8,615 nt of DNA from Candidatus Nanopelagicales bacterium (GTDB lineage Bacteria > Actinomycetota > Actinomycetes > S36-B12 > UBA5976). The notes below the pieces were generated by a model. The model saw only the letters and a list, made by a program, of their open reading frames with translations, had not been told where the DNA came from and ran no database searches. The position numbers and the translations under genes are program-made. The first letter of the stretch is position 1. Each line of letters starts with the position of its first letter. Shown here in pieces: positions 1 through 6,898 of the stretch. The stretch is from the NCBI GenBank assembly GCA_021742025.1, contig JAIOWT010000033.1:1-8615 (forward strand), written 5' to 3'.

Positions 1-277
1 CGTCGCCGCCAAGAATTCCACAGCCAGGGTTGATGCAAACACCAACGTGATATTCGCCAGCTGGCTTGCGGTGATACATGGTGTAAAACGTGGCAACTGC
101 TGCAACTTCGGCAGTTGTCAATGAAAGTTCTTCGGCACATAGTGCAATGCCATCTGCACTTACGTAACCTTCTTCAGCTTGAACTAAGTGAAGCATTGGT
201 AACAGAGCTGATCTTGCATGTGGATATCTCGAAATGATTTCGCGAGCTTGGACTCGAGTTGATTCAGAAAGCGACAT
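1..277 (-). CDS. nuoE: NADH-quinone oxidoreductase subunit E (partial, N-terminal part)
   Basis: This is the 24-kDa [2Fe-2S] subunit of the peripheral arm of complex I, which helps pass electrons from the NADH/FMN site. Only the first 92 codons lie in the window; the gene runs off at base 1. The translation starts [19 protein letters not shown], continues through LHLVQAEEGYVS and VATFYTMYHRKPAGEY, and reaches VGVCINPGC. The last segment gives the first two cysteines (C-x4-C) of the thioredoxin-like [2Fe-2S] site; the second cysteine pair would be beyond the edge. The ATG shares one base with the nuoD stop (TAATG), and a GGAGG Shine-Dalgarno sequence lies 12 nt upstream inside the last nuoD codons, so translational coupling is likely. 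The identification is firm from motif and operon position; completeness cannot be judged. Confidence 0.95.
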   Translation of the reverse strand, partial: MSLSESTRVQAREIISRYPHARSALLPMLHLVQAEEGYVSADGIALCAEELSLTTAEVAAVATFYTMYHRKPAGEYHVGVCINPGCGILGGD

Positions 278-1596
278 TAGCGATCAACGCCTCCCATAAC
301 TGGATCAATCGAAGCCACCGCTGCGATCACGTCTGCAATCTGTCCACCTTCACACATTGCGGCAACTGCTTGAAGATTTGTAAAGGAAGGGTCACGGTAG
401 TGAACCCGGTAAGGACGAGTTCCTCCGTCAGAAACTATGTGCACGCCAAGTTCACCACGAGGTGACTCAACTGCACTGTAAACCTGTCCCGTAGGAACTT
501 GGAAACCTTCAGTTACCAACTTGAAGTGGTGGATCAAAGCTTCCATTGATTCGCCCATGATGTGACGAATGTGATCTAGCGAGTTTCCTTGGCCATCGGA
601 ACCAATAGATAGTTGTGCCGGCCAGGCGATCTTCTTGTCTTCAACCATTACTGGACCTGGCTGCAAGCGATCTAGACATTGCTCAACAATGTTTAGTGAC
701 TGTTCCATTTCAGTTAGGCGAATTAGGAAGCGGCCGTAAGCATCGGAAGTTGTCTGAGTCATTACATCAAACTCGTAATTTTCGTAACCACTGTATGGCG
801 AAGTCTTACGCAAGTCTGCAGGTAATCCAGTTGCCCGAAGTACTGGTCCAGTAACTCCAAGCGCCATGCAGCCAGCAAGATCTAGTTTTCCAATGCCTTG
901 AGTTCTGGCTAACCAAATCGAGTTGTCTACCAACATGTCGGCAGTATCTTTCATGCGACGCGGCAACGCCATGATCGTGTCGCGGATTTGCTTTTCCGCA
1001 CCCGCTGGCAAGTCTTGGGCAACTCCACCTGGTCGGATGTAAGCGCTGTTCATACGCAGGCCAGTTACAAGTTCAAACAAGTCGAGAACCGATTCACGTT
1101 CGCGGAATCCAAAAATCATTGCAGTGAGCGCGCCAAGTTCCATACCGCCGGTTGCAAGCGCAACTAGGTGAGACGAAACCCGATTCAGTTCCATCATCAT
1201 CACGCGAATCACTTGGGCACGTTCTGGAATCTGATCGGTGATACCTAAGAGTTTTTCAACGCCCAAGCAGTACGCAGTCTCATTAAAGAATGGAGATAAG
1301 TAATCCATGCGAGTAACAAAAGTTACGCCCTGAGTCCAGGTACGGTATTCAAGATTCTTTTCGATGCCAGTGTGTAGATAGCCAATGCCGCAACGCGCTT
1401 CGGTTACGGATTCGCCTTCAAGTTCCAAAATCAAACGCAAAACACCGTGAGTTGATGGGTGTTGTGGACCCATATTGACGACAATTCGTTCGGATTCACC
1501 TTCAGCAGCGCCAAGTACTGAATCCCAATCTTGACCCATAACGGTATGGACGCGACCTTCAGTAGTTTCGTAAGTTGGTGAGTAAGTATCGGACAT
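277..1596 (-). CDS. nuoD: NADH-quinone oxidoreductase subunit D (49-kDa, quinone site)
   Basis: NuoD, with NuoB, forms the quinone-reduction pocket of complex I on the cytoplasmic side of the membrane. The 439-aa protein is of normal length. It carries [13 protein letters not shown] at residues 43-55, [10 protein letters not shown] at 71-80, and [10 protein letters not shown] at 95-104. By alignment with the bovine 49-kDa subunit, His50 and Tyr99 match the quinone head-group residues His59 and Tyr108, with the same 49-residue spacing. The C-terminus ([17 protein letters not shown], then a segment ending DPVMGGVDR) is the family's usual conserved end. The ATG overlaps the nuoC stop by one base (TAATG) and is preceded by GGAGG 11 nt upstream. 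It is the fourth gene of the nuo operon and nothing in it looks degraded. Confidence 0.98.
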   Translation of the reverse strand: MSDTYSPTYETTEGRVHTVMGQDWDSVLGAAEGESERIVVNMGPQHPSTHGVLRLILELEGESVTEARCGIGYLHTGIEKNLEYRTWTQGVTFVTRMDYLSPFFNETAYCLGVEKLLGITDQIPERAQVIRVMMMELNRVSSHLVALATGGMELGALTAMIFGFRERESVLDLFELVTGLRMNSAYIRPGGVAQDLPAGAEKQIRDTIMALPRRMKDTADMLVDNSIWLARTQGIGKLDLAGCMALGVTGPVLRATGLPADLRKTSPYSGYENYEFDVMTQTTSDAYGRFLIRLTEMEQSLNIVEQCLDRLQPGPVMVEDKKIAWPAQLSIGSDGQGNSLDHIRHIMGESMEALIHHFKLVTEGFQVPTGQVYSAVESPRGELGVHIVSDGGTRPYRVHYRDPSFTNLQAVAAMCEGGQIADVIAAVASIDPVMGGVDR

Positions 1597-2291
1597 TAGC
1601 TGTAAGACCTCCGCATGTCAGGAGGTGGAATAGTTGCACCCTTGTATTCAACGGGAACTCCACCAAGTGGATAGTCCTTGCGTTGCGGATGGCCTTGCCA
1701 ATCATCCGGCATCATGATGCGGATCAAATGTGGATGGCCATCAAAGATGATTCCGAAGAAGTCGTATGCCTCTCGCTCATGCCAGTCATTCGTTGGATAA
1801 ATCGACATGATCGAAGGAATGTGTCGATTGGAATCTGGAACTGAAACTTCGAGTCTGATTCGACGATTGTGGGTTAGAGAGCGGAAGTGGTAGACCGCAT
1901 GTAATTCGCGATCTTTATGTTCTGGGTAATGAACACCACTGACGCCAAGACAAAGTTCAAATCGCAATCCTGGTTCATCGCGCAAAGTTTTTGCGATCGC
2001 AACTAATTCACTTGGGCGCACGTGGAGTGTTAACTCATCACGATCCACTACAACTTTTTCAATTGCCTTTTCCCAAGATGATTCAAAATCTGGCAGTGCC
2101 GCAACTAACTCATCGGCAAGTTCATCGAAGTAGCTGCCGTATGGACGTTCAGTCGGCGCTGGTACCGGTACGACAGTTGTTAGTCCACCGAAGCCAGAAG
2201 TATCACCAGAGCCAGATGCCCCAAACATTCCTTGGCTAGCACTTGTAACTTCAAGCAACGGTTGTCCGTTGTGAATTACTTCATTGCTCAT
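1596..2291 (-). CDS. nuoC: NADH-quinone oxidoreductase subunit C (30-kDa)
   Basis: NuoC is a structural subunit of the connecting part of complex I, without its own cofactor. The 231-aa protein has the 30-kDa signature at about residues 171-195 ([19 protein letters not shown] and onward), followed by [18 protein letters not shown] at 194-211. Its N-terminal 50 residues are a low-complexity Gly/Ser/Pro extension with [17 protein letters not shown] at 21-37; a segment of this kind is what I associate with actinobacterial NuoC proteins, so it supports the taxonomic reading. NuoC and NuoD are separate here, not fused as in enterobacteria. The ATG lies in an ATGA overlap with the nuoB stop, with GAGG 10 nt upstream. 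The identification is secure. Confidence 0.97.
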   Translation of the reverse strand: MSNEVIHNGQPLLEVTSASQGMFGASGSGDTSGFGGLTTVVPVPAPTERPYGSYFDELADELVAALPDFESSWEKAIEKVVVDRDELTLHVRPSELVAIAKTLRDEPGLRFELCLGVSGVHYPEHKDRELHAVYHFRSLTHNRRIRLEVSVPDSNRHIPSIMSIYPTNDWHEREAYDFFGIIFDGHPHLIRIMMPDDWQGHPQRKDYPLGGVPVEYKGATIPPPDMRRSYS

Positions 2292-2842
2292 CGCAACAAA
2301 CCTCGCTGTGCTGTAACTGGTGTTGCAAGTAACGCTTCTTTTTCAAGCTCAATAATTTCGCGCTTACGATTCGAACCCAACTTGCTGTCGCCAATTTGTT
2401 CGTGCAGCTTCAGCAAGGCATCGATAAGCATCTCTGGACGAGGTGGGCAACCGGGCAAATAAATATCAACTGGCACAACGTGATCAACGCCTTGCACGAT
2501 TGCGTAGTTGTTAAACATTCCACCGGAGGATGCGCAAGCACCCATCGCTAGTACCCATTTTGGTTCTGGCATTTGATCGTAAATTTGGCGAAGCACTGGT
2601 GCCATTTTTTGGCTCACTCGACCAGCCACGATCATTAGGTCTGCTTGTCGTGGTGAGGCACGGAAAACTTCCATACCAAAACGCGCTAGGTCATAACGTC
2701 CTGCACCGGATGCCATCATTTCGATGGCACAGCAGGCAAGTCCAAATGTTGCAGGCCAAAGAGAATTCTTACGGGCATAACCTGCTAGGCCCTCTACCGT
2801 GGTAAGTAGCACGCCACTTGGTAACTTCTCTTCTAATCCCAT
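2288..2842 (-). CDS. nuoB: NADH-quinone oxidoreductase subunit B (20-kDa, cluster N2)
   Basis: NuoB binds the terminal [4Fe-4S] cluster N2, which hands electrons to quinone at the NuoB/NuoD interface. With the chosen start the protein has 184 residues. The four N2 ligands are visible: the tandem Cys37-Cys38 in [11 protein letters not shown], Cys103 in [10 protein letters not shown], and Cys132 in [10 protein letters not shown]. Their spacings (65 and 29) equal those of E. coli NuoB. The reading frame stays open to an ATG at 2905, but that start would overlap nuoA by 47 bases. The ATG at 2842 has a good ribosome site (AGAGG, 5 nt spacer) and gives the family's usual [11 protein letters not shown]-terminus. 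nuoA stops 16 nt upstream and nuoC starts in a 4-nt overlap. Confidence 0.97.
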   Translation of the reverse strand: MGLEEKLPSGVLLTTVEGLAGYARKNSLWPATFGLACCAIEMMASGAGRYDLARFGMEVFRASPRQADLMIVAGRVSQKMAPVLRQIYDQMPEPKWVLAMGACASSGGMFNNYAIVQGVDHVVPVDIYLPGCPPRPEMLIDALLKLHEQIGDSKLGSNRKREIIELEKEALLATPVTAQRGLLR

Positions 2843-2847
2843 TTTTT

Positions 2848-2852
2848 CCTCT
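2848..2852 (-). promoter_or_regulatory. Ribosome binding site that fixes the nuoB start
   Basis: AGAGG sits 5 nt before the ATG at 2842 and within the 16-nt gap after the nuoA stop. It favours the 184-aa nuoB over the longer open frame beginning at 2905, which lacks support and would overlap nuoA. Confidence 0.75.
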
Positions 2853-2858
2853 AACTTC

Positions 2859-3227
2859 TTAATCCCACTCAAGTCCGCCGCGACGCCAGACAAATGCGTA
2901 TGCAACGAGAACAGTGAGAATAAAAATGATCATTTCAATTAAACCGAATAGCCCGAGTGCATCAAAGGAAACTGCCCAAGGGTAAAGAAACACAATTTCA
3001 ATATCGAAAATAATGAAGAGCATTGCGGTGATGTAGTACTTGACTGGAAACCGACCGCCGCCAAGTTGCGCTTGTGCTGGCTGGATGCCACATTCGTAGG
3101 CATCAACTTTGGCTCGGTTATATCTTTTTGGTCCAGTGAATGAAGCAGCGGCAACTGAAAAAGCTGCAAAACCAAATGCCAATAGACCTAAGAAGAAAAT
3201 GGGTAGGTATACGTTTCCCTGTCCCAC
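2859..3227 (-). CDS. nuoA: NADH-quinone oxidoreductase subunit A (membrane arm)
   Basis: NuoA is a small membrane subunit next to the quinone entrance of complex I. The 122-aa protein shows three membrane helices (about residues 8-29, 63-85 and 91-114). The conserved loop is AYECGIQP, with Cys46, the residue known to change accessibility in the active/deactive transition of mitochondrial ND3. It is followed by [13 protein letters not shown] and [11 protein letters not shown] with acidic Asp75 and Glu77. The start codon is GTG, supported by AAAGGTGG ending 7 nt upstream. It is the first gene of the nuo operon; the 200-bp stretch before it holds the likely promoter. Identity is certain; the exact start is very likely. 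Confidence 0.97.
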   Translation of the reverse strand: MGQGNVYLPIFFLGLLAFGFAAFSVAAASFTGPKRYNRAKVDAYECGIQPAQAQLGGGRFPVKYYITAMLFIIFDIEIVFLYPWAVSFDALGLFGLIEMIIFILTVLVAYAFVWRRGGLEWD

Positions 3228-3234
3228 AGTTAGG

Positions 3235-3242
3235 CCACCTTT
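3235..3242 (-). promoter_or_regulatory. Ribosome binding site for the GTG start of nuoA
   Basis: AAAGGTGG, one mismatch from the ideal AAAGGAGG, ends 7 nt before the GTG at 3227. It supports the non-ATG start. The same AAAGGTGG string precedes menG, so it may be a form favoured by this genome. Confidence 0.75.
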
Positions 3243-3262
3243 CGCTCGCGCTAATCAATCCT

Positions 3263-3278
3263 AGGGGCGAAAACCCCT
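3263..3278. other. Short GC stem-loop in the nuoA leader
   Basis: AGGGG and CCCCT form a perfect 5-bp stem around a 6-nt loop (CGAAAA on plus, TTTTCG on minus), about 21 bases upstream of the nuoA ribosome site. No T-run follows it on the minus strand, so it is not a convincing terminator. It would be part of the nuo mRNA leader if the candidate promoter at 3329-3357 is right. A role in mRNA stability or attenuation is possible but unsupported. Confidence 0.4.
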
Positions 3279-3303
3279 TTAAAAATCCAGCATTTGTGCG
3301 TTT

Positions 3304-3317
3304 GTGAATAAATTCAC
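3304..3317. promoter_or_regulatory. Inverted repeat GTGAATAAATTCAC, candidate operator before nuoA
   Basis: GTGAAT and ATTCAC are perfect 6-bp arms with a 2-nt centre. The site lies just downstream of the candidate nuo -10 box at 3329-3334, so it would fall roughly at +5 to +20 of the transcript, a usual place for a repressor. The regulator is unknown, and 14 bases of AT-rich palindrome can arise by chance. Confidence 0.35.
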
Positions 3318-3328
3318 TAAGCGTCTTT

Positions 3329-3357
3329 AGTTTATTTGCCAGTGGTTAACAGGTCGC
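3329..3357 (-). promoter_or_regulatory. Candidate promoter of the nuo operon
   Basis: On the minus strand TAAACT (3329-3334) fits the actinobacterial TANNNT -10 pattern. GCGACC (3352-3357) lies 17 bp upstream and matches the central GAC of a TTGACA -35 box. This is the best pair I found between menG and nuoA. It would give a leader of roughly 95 nt that includes the inverted repeat and the GC hairpin. The match is modest and the start site is inferred. Confidence 0.35.
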
Positions 3358-3374
3358 TTTTGGGGCGTTATTTG

Positions 3375-3458
3375 GTTGCCCTATGCAGAGCAACTGGACC
3401 TATTTAGTTGCCCTATGCAGAGCAACTGGACCTATTTAGTTGCCCTATGCAGAGCAAC
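3375..3458. repeat. Tandem 32-bp repeats (2.6 copies) overlapping the 3' end of menG
   Basis: Two identical 32-bp units (3375-3406, 3407-3438) are followed by the first 20 bp of a third (3439-3458). The 20-bp core GTTGCCCTATGCAGAGCAAC is an imperfect palindrome: GTTGC/GCAAC arms, one C-A mismatch, then CT/AG around the ATGC centre. The remaining 12 bp are TGGACCTATTTA. The units are head to tail without spacers. The third core is coding: on the minus strand it encodes the last menG residues up to Thr228. The most distal copy is followed on the minus strand by CAAATAA instead of TAAATAG, so it too could encode ATK plus stop. The array therefore looks like a local duplication of the menG 3' end that created hairpins. 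It could act in mRNA 3'-end stability or processing; no T-tract makes it a classical terminator. Confidence 0.9.
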
Positions 3459-4121
3459 GATTCCCCCAGTCAAATCACGATATTCGCAAGTACTCCAGCC
3501 AGCAGCCAAGATCACTTTGCTGAGTTCGGCTTGATTTGGCCAGGCTCGAATTGATTCTGCCAAATAGACATATGCATCGGGATTACTAGACATTTTGTTT
3601 GCAACTGCAGGTAGCGCCTTCATCAAATACTCCATGTAAACCGTGCGAAATGGCGACCAAGTTGGGTGGCTGAATTCGCAAACCACAAGGCGACCACCGG
3701 GCTTAGTAACTCGGTACATTTCGGACAATGCTTTCTTTGGATCCTGTACATTGCGCAATCCAAAAGAAATCGTGACTGCGTCAAATTCGTTATCAGCAAA
3801 AGGCAGATTCATTGCATCGCCTTGGACAAAAGTTAGGTGCGGGTATTGCTCGCGTCCAACTTCGATCATTCCGGCACTGAAATCACATGCAGTTGGATTT
3901 GCACCGGCCTCATAGAAAGGTTGTGTGCTCGTACCAGTTCCCGCTGCTAAATCTAGGATCTCTTCGCCGACGGTTGGGGCTACTGCGGCAACTACAGCTT
4001 TTCGCCAATTGCGAGTCTGGCCCAAACTAAGCACATCATTTGTGATGTCGTACTTTTTGGCGACAGCATCAAACATGGCAGCAACTTCATGTGGCTCTTT
4101 GTTTAGATTGGCGCGAGACAT
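3432..4121 (-). CDS. menG: Demethylmenaquinone methyltransferase
   Basis: MenG (UbiE family) uses S-adenosylmethionine to methylate demethylmenaquinone, the last step of menaquinone synthesis. The 229-aa cytoplasmic protein has [17 protein letters not shown] at 16-32, the SAM-binding [10 protein letters not shown] at 55-64, ACDFSAGMI at 78-86, [15 protein letters not shown] at 101-115, the family hallmark [11 protein letters not shown] at 118-128, and a C-terminus of [10 protein letters not shown]. The frame is open back to 4205, but only the ATG at 4121 gives a family-like N-terminus; it lies 44 nt after the stop of the 467-aa gene and has AAAAGGTGG 12 nt upstream, a rather long spacer. Its last codons lie in a tandem repeat unit, yet the end of the protein remains normal. 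It could be transcribed with the upstream gene, since no clear promoter is seen in the gap. Ubiquinone synthesis is unlikely given menF nearby. Confidence 0.95.
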   Translation of the reverse strand: MSRANLNKEPHEVAAMFDAVAKKYDITNDVLSLGQTRNWRKAVVAAVAPTVGEEILDLAAGTGTSTQPFYEAGANPTACDFSAGMIEVGREQYPHLTFVQGDAMNLPFADNEFDAVTISFGLRNVQDPKKALSEMYRVTKPGGRLVVCEFSHPTWSPFRTVYMEYLMKALPAVANKMSSNPDAYVYLAESIRAWPNQAELSKVILAAGWSTCEYRDLTGGIVALHRATK

Positions 4122-4133
4122 GGTTCTAGTCTG

Positions 4134-4142
4134 CCACCTTTT
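4134..4142 (-). promoter_or_regulatory. Ribosome binding site of menG with long spacer
   Basis: AAAAGGTGG lies 12 nt before the ATG at 4121. It is the only purine-rich match in the 44-nt gap and has the same core as the nuoA site. No alternative in-frame start lies closer, so the long spacing appears real and could lower translation. Confidence 0.55.
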
Positions 4143-4151
4143 ATGTGGTCC

Positions 4152-4165
4152 GCACTTCCTAGTGC
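4152..4165. other. Small stem-loop between the 467-aa gene and menG
   Basis: GCACT and AGTGC pair perfectly around a 4-nt loop, immediately after the stop codon of the upstream gene. An alternative fold (CCTAG/CTAGG, 4158-4170) overlaps it and includes the stop codon. There is no T-run, so termination is unlikely; it might separate the two cistrons or have no function. Confidence 0.3.
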
Positions 4166-5569
4166 CTAGGTGACACTGGACAGCTTTACCAAAACTGACT
4201 TCCATGCTGCATTTACATTTGACATAACCGAGACAACTAAATCGTCATCTTTCGTATTGGTTGCATCACGCAAACCAACGTTTGCAGTTGTCGGGGAAAG
4301 CGAGATGTCACCAGCAAATAAAGACTTCCAGACTTTGTCTTCGGTAATACGAATCTTTTCAAGCTCCGCTAAATCTCTTCTCAAAGTGATCGCCTGCGCT
4401 GTAAGTTGCTTACGTTGCTCCTGCGATGATGTTATAAATCCACTTAGCACCACACCACCATTGAAAAAGACAAATGGGATAGCTGCATAAACTAACGCAG
4501 CGCCATACGAGGTTGAGTTATCACCAGCGAAGTAACCAAGTATCAACAGCCAGAAAAACAAGTAGGTAACCACTAACAACTCGAATGCCGCAATTCGAAT
4601 TAGAACCGATTTAGCGACCAACTTTGATGCAATGAATTTTTCGTAGCCAGAAAAGATTCCAAAACTAAGCAAGCTCAGGGTGCAACCCCAAAATGTTGCA
4701 TAGGACGCGACCATAAAGTAACTAAGCCAACTACAAAAACCAAAGAAAGCAATGGCAGCGATAACTACCGGCAATGCGTTATTTGGTTTAGCGCTGGCAC
4801 TGATTATCGATGACGGTGAGTACCTGACATTTGAGTACATTCTCGGCATACGCGCAGGTCCGGGGAATCGATTCTTAATATTGTAGATTTCAACTTCAGT
4901 TGATTTTAAAACGTTCTGCGCGGTATCAATTTCGCTAACAAGATTTGGATCCGTTGAATTTGATGTTGAGTAGTTGTCTAAGATTCCGAGAGTTGATTGA
5001 ATTTCGAGGGAAATTTCTCGCATCGAGAAAGTCCTGGATTCTCGAATTTCTTGAGTTAGTTCAATCTGTTGCTTGGACAAATCTGCGAGCAATCCTTTTG
5101 CTAAATTCACTTGCAACAGATTGCCATTCAAAACCATGAGAACTCGCCCGAACCCTAGGTAAACAAATATTGTAAACAACAAACTGATTAGTCGTTGAAA
5201 CCAGGATTGTGGAATTGGATCAAAATTCCAACTTCGCAGTATCGTCTCGAAAACTATCGTTCCAAAAATGTTTACAAGCAAAATTCCAGTCACTGCAAAT
5301 GGTGCCTGTAACTTCGTCCAAGGTATGCGAAATAGGACCTTGCCTAGAGAAGCGAGTGAAACGATAACCAGGCTTTGGGATATTGCGATAGCGCAAGCAC
5401 TGTAAATGAAAAACTCACTTTTATCTGCAGCGTAAACCGTCAATCTGCCAAGTGAAAAAACCAAAGAAGCCAGACTCAAGGAAACCAAATTGAAGGTGTG
5501 AGGCCCAACTAGATTTTCAAAAAGTGTTCTCAATCCTGGTCTAATCCAAGTGGCGGTTGGTTCGGGCAC
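4166..5569 (-). CDS. Unrecognised 467-aa membrane protein with duplicated 4-helix plus coiled-coil module
   Basis: I do not recognise this protein. It shows eight probable membrane helices in two groups (about residues 25-45, 52-72, 89-110, 124-147, then 267-286, 288-307, 322-347, 356-379). Each group is followed by a charged, coiled-coil-like stretch (150-180 and 380-408), and each of those by a short amphipathic segment ([17 protein letters not shown] at 182-198; [17 protein letters not shown] at 410-426). The two halves align in architecture, suggesting an internal duplication. The segment after each coiled coil resembles in layout the dimerisation helix of sensor kinases, but has no phospho-accepting histidine, and no ATPase domain follows. 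The GTG start is the most upstream possible (in-frame TAG 12 nt before it); there is no ribosome site, but TAGACT lies 6 nt upstream, fitting a leaderless mRNA. It is followed by menG after 44 nt. A membrane-bound signalling or scaffold role is speculation. Confidence 0.85.
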   Translation of the reverse strand: MPEPTATWIRPGLRTLFENLVGPHTFNLVSLSLASLVFSLGRLTVYAADKSEFFIYSACAIAISQSLVIVSLASLGKVLFRIPWTKLQAPFAVTGILLVNIFGTIVFETILRSWNFDPIPQSWFQRLISLLFTIFVYLGFGRVLMVLNGNLLQVNLAKGLLADLSKQQIELTQEIRESRTFSMREISLEIQSTLGILDNYSTSNSTDPNLVSEIDTAQNVLKSTEVEIYNIKNRFPGPARMPRMYSNVRYSPSSIISASAKPNNALPVVIAAIAFFGFCSWLSYFMVASYATFWGCTLSLLSFGIFSGYEKFIASKLVAKSVLIRIAAFELLVVTYLFFWLLILGYFAGDNSTSYGAALVYAAIPFVFFNGGVVLSGFITSSQEQRKQLTAQAITLRRDLAELEKIRITEDKVWKSLFAGDISLSPTTANVGLRDATNTKDDDLVVSVMSNVNAAWKSVLVKLSSVT

Positions 5570-5575
5570 ACCATA

Positions 5576-5581
5576 AGTCTA
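5576..5581 (-). promoter_or_regulatory. Leaderless -10 box (TAGACT) of the 467-aa gene
   Basis: TAGACT fits TANNNT and its last T is at -7 relative to the GTG at 5569, so transcription should begin at or next to the start codon. There is no Shine-Dalgarno sequence, which agrees. No good -35 match is seen; the palindrome at 5593-5602 lies 11 bp upstream of the box. Confidence 0.6.
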
Positions 5582-5592
5582 TGTAGGCATTT

Positions 5593-5602
5593 AGCACGTG
5601 CT
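5593..5602. promoter_or_regulatory. Perfect palindrome AGCACGTGCT, candidate shared operator
   Basis: This 10-bp perfect palindrome lies near the middle of the 66-bp region (5570-5635) between two divergent genes. It is 11 bp upstream of the minus-strand TAGACT box and 18 bp upstream of the plus-strand TAGGCT box, so it covers or borders the -35 region of both. One bound factor could therefore control menF and the 467-aa gene together. The factor is unknown. Confidence 0.5.
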
Positions 5603-5620
5603 GATAGGCAAAAGAGGCCG

Positions 5621-5626
5621 TAGGCT
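5621..5626 (+). promoter_or_regulatory. Candidate -10 box (TAGGCT) of menF
   Basis: TAGGCT fits TANNNT and ends 9 nt before the menF ATG, which would give a leader of only about 3 nt or none. No ribosome site precedes the ATG at a useful distance (AGAGG is about 20 nt away). This agrees with leaderless or near-leaderless expression. The -35 region is poor and overlaps the palindrome's flank. Confidence 0.45.
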
Positions 5627-5635
5627 TGTCGGATT

Positions 5636-6898
5636 ATGACTTCATTGGCCGCGGATCAAGACTTGAACTTGTTCGTACGAACCGCAGACATACCTGATAT
5701 TCCAAATCTGCTTTCGCTTTTGCCTGCAGATGGCGGCCTGGCTTGGATTAAAGGATCGGCTAACAATCAATTTGGAATCATTGGCTGGGGTGAAGTAACT
5801 CGAAGTACATTTAATGGTCCAGAGCGATTCAGCCGCGCTCAACGCTGGTGGACCCAGCAGTGTTCAATTTCTCAGGGTGATGAACCAATCGCATTTGCAT
5901 CATTTGCATTTGATAAAGATCCGGGATTATCAGTTTTAGTCATTCCGGAAGTCGCAGTCATTCGCAATCAGGCCGGAACCAAACTCACGGTCACGAGTAA
6001 CGCAGCAATTTCTGACTCACATCTTGCCGAGGTAATTGGCGAGATTAATCGACCTCGGACTCTTTCCCAAGGAATCAACAACGTGACCTGGTTACCAGGT
6101 TCTCGGCCAATTTCAGAATGGCAATCGGCAGTTGATACCGCCGTTGCCCGAATTAGCTCTGGAGAGCTAGACAAAGTTGTGTTAGCTCGAGACATAGTGG
6201 CTCAACTTGATCAACCAATTCATATCGGTGCGCTTTTATCGCGATTGAATGAATCATTTCCAGAATGTTGGACGTTTTGCGTTGATGGCCTAGTTGGCGC
6301 AACTCCGGAATTGTTGATACGTCGCGATGGTGAGCACGTAACAAGTCGAGTACTCGCTGGAACAATGCGTCGAAGTCGTGATACTGATCGGGACGGGCAG
6401 CTTGCAGCTGAGTTGCTCGATTCCAACAAGGACCAAGAAGAGCATGTTTATGCAGTCGAGTCTGTTGCTGCAGCACTTGCAACGCATTGCACCGATCTAA
6501 ATGTTCCAGACCGACCCTTTATCTTGCGGCTTGCAAACGTTCAGCACCTAGCAACAGATGTGACTGGGGAACTTGTGGATGCAGCACCAGCACTTGCCTT
6601 GGCTGCCTCACTACACCCAACGGCTGCAGTGTGTGGAACACCAACTGAGCGAGCCTCGCACGTCATTAAAGAACTCGAAGGCATGAATCGCGGTCGCTAT
6701 TCGGCACCAGTGGGTTGGTTAGCCGCGAATGGCGACGGCGAATTTGGAATTGCATTGCGCTGCGCACTAGTTGAAACCGAAGACCGAAAGACTCTGCGAC
6801 TATTTGCTGGTTGTGGAATTGTTGCAGGTTCAACCGGCGAATCCGAAGTTGCAGAGTCACAAGCTAAATTCGCTGCAATGAAATCCGCGCTGGAATAA
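5636..6898 (+). CDS. menF: Isochorismate synthase, menaquinone pathway
   Basis: The 420-aa protein belongs to the chorismate-binding family and most likely turns chorismate into isochorismate, the first committed step of menaquinone synthesis. The N-terminal 150 residues are poorly conserved; the catalytic domain follows. Visible motifs are LDKVVLARDI (178-187) with Lys180 as the expected base, GATPELLIRR (221-230) with Glu225 as the expected acid, AGTMRRSRD (241-249), KDQEEHVYAV (265-274) with an expected Mg ligand Glu269, LHPTAAVCGTP (326-336), RGRYSAPVGW (352-361), GEFGIALRCAL (368-378) and AGCGIVAGSTGESEVAESQA (391-410) with the second metal-ligand region. Length and motifs fit MenF/EntC. 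A siderophore or salicylate enzyme is possible in principle, but menG and nuo beside it favour menaquinone. The ATG lacks a ribosome site. The TAA abuts the stop codon of the opposing P450 gene. Confidence 0.9.
   Translation: MTSLAADQDLNLFVRTADIPDIPNLLSLLPADGGLAWIKGSANNQFGIIGWGEVTRSTFNGPERFSRAQRWWTQQCSISQGDEPIAFASFAFDKDPGLSVLVIPEVAVIRNQAGTKLTVTSNAAISDSHLAEVIGEINRPRTLSQGINNVTWLPGSRPISEWQSAVDTAVARISSGELDKVVLARDIVAQLDQPIHIGALLSRLNESFPECWTFCVDGLVGATPELLIRRDGEHVTSRVLAGTMRRSRDTDRDGQLAAELLDSNKDQEEHVYAVESVAAALATHCTDLNVPDRPFILRLANVQHLATDVTGELVDAAPALALAASLHPTAAVCGTPTERASHVIKELEGMNRGRYSAPVGWLAANGDGEFGIALRCALVETEDRKTLRLFAGCGIVAGSTGESEVAESQAKFAAMKSALE

Noticed and set aside
259..854. Plus-strand open frames over nuoD and the nuoE start
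   Set aside because: They are short frames opposite strongly conserved complex I genes with no ribosome site or recognisable protein.
1575..2462. Plus-strand open frames over nuoC and nuoB (for example 1575-1844, 1991-2239, 2232-2462)
   Set aside because: They are antisense shadows of certain genes and resemble nothing known.
2843..2905. Longer nuoB start at 2905
   Set aside because: It would overlap nuoA by 47 bases and add 21 residues absent from the family, while the ATG at 2842 has a good ribosome site.
2939..3175. Second minus-strand frame inside nuoA
   Set aside because: It overlaps nuoA in another phase; nuoA has the full family motifs.
3263..3278. Rho-independent terminator for menG
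   Set aside because: The 5-bp stem has no T-run after it on the minus strand, and only three Ts then As on the plus strand where no gene ends.
3375..3458. CRISPR-like repeat array
   Set aside because: The units are contiguous without spacers, one core is part of menG, and no cas gene is present.
3643..4173. Plus-strand open frames opposite menG
   Set aside because: They are antisense to a well-conserved methyltransferase and have no start signals.
4122..4205. Longer menG start at 4205
   Set aside because: It would overlap the 467-aa gene and add a non-family N-terminus; the ATG at 4121 fits known MenG length.
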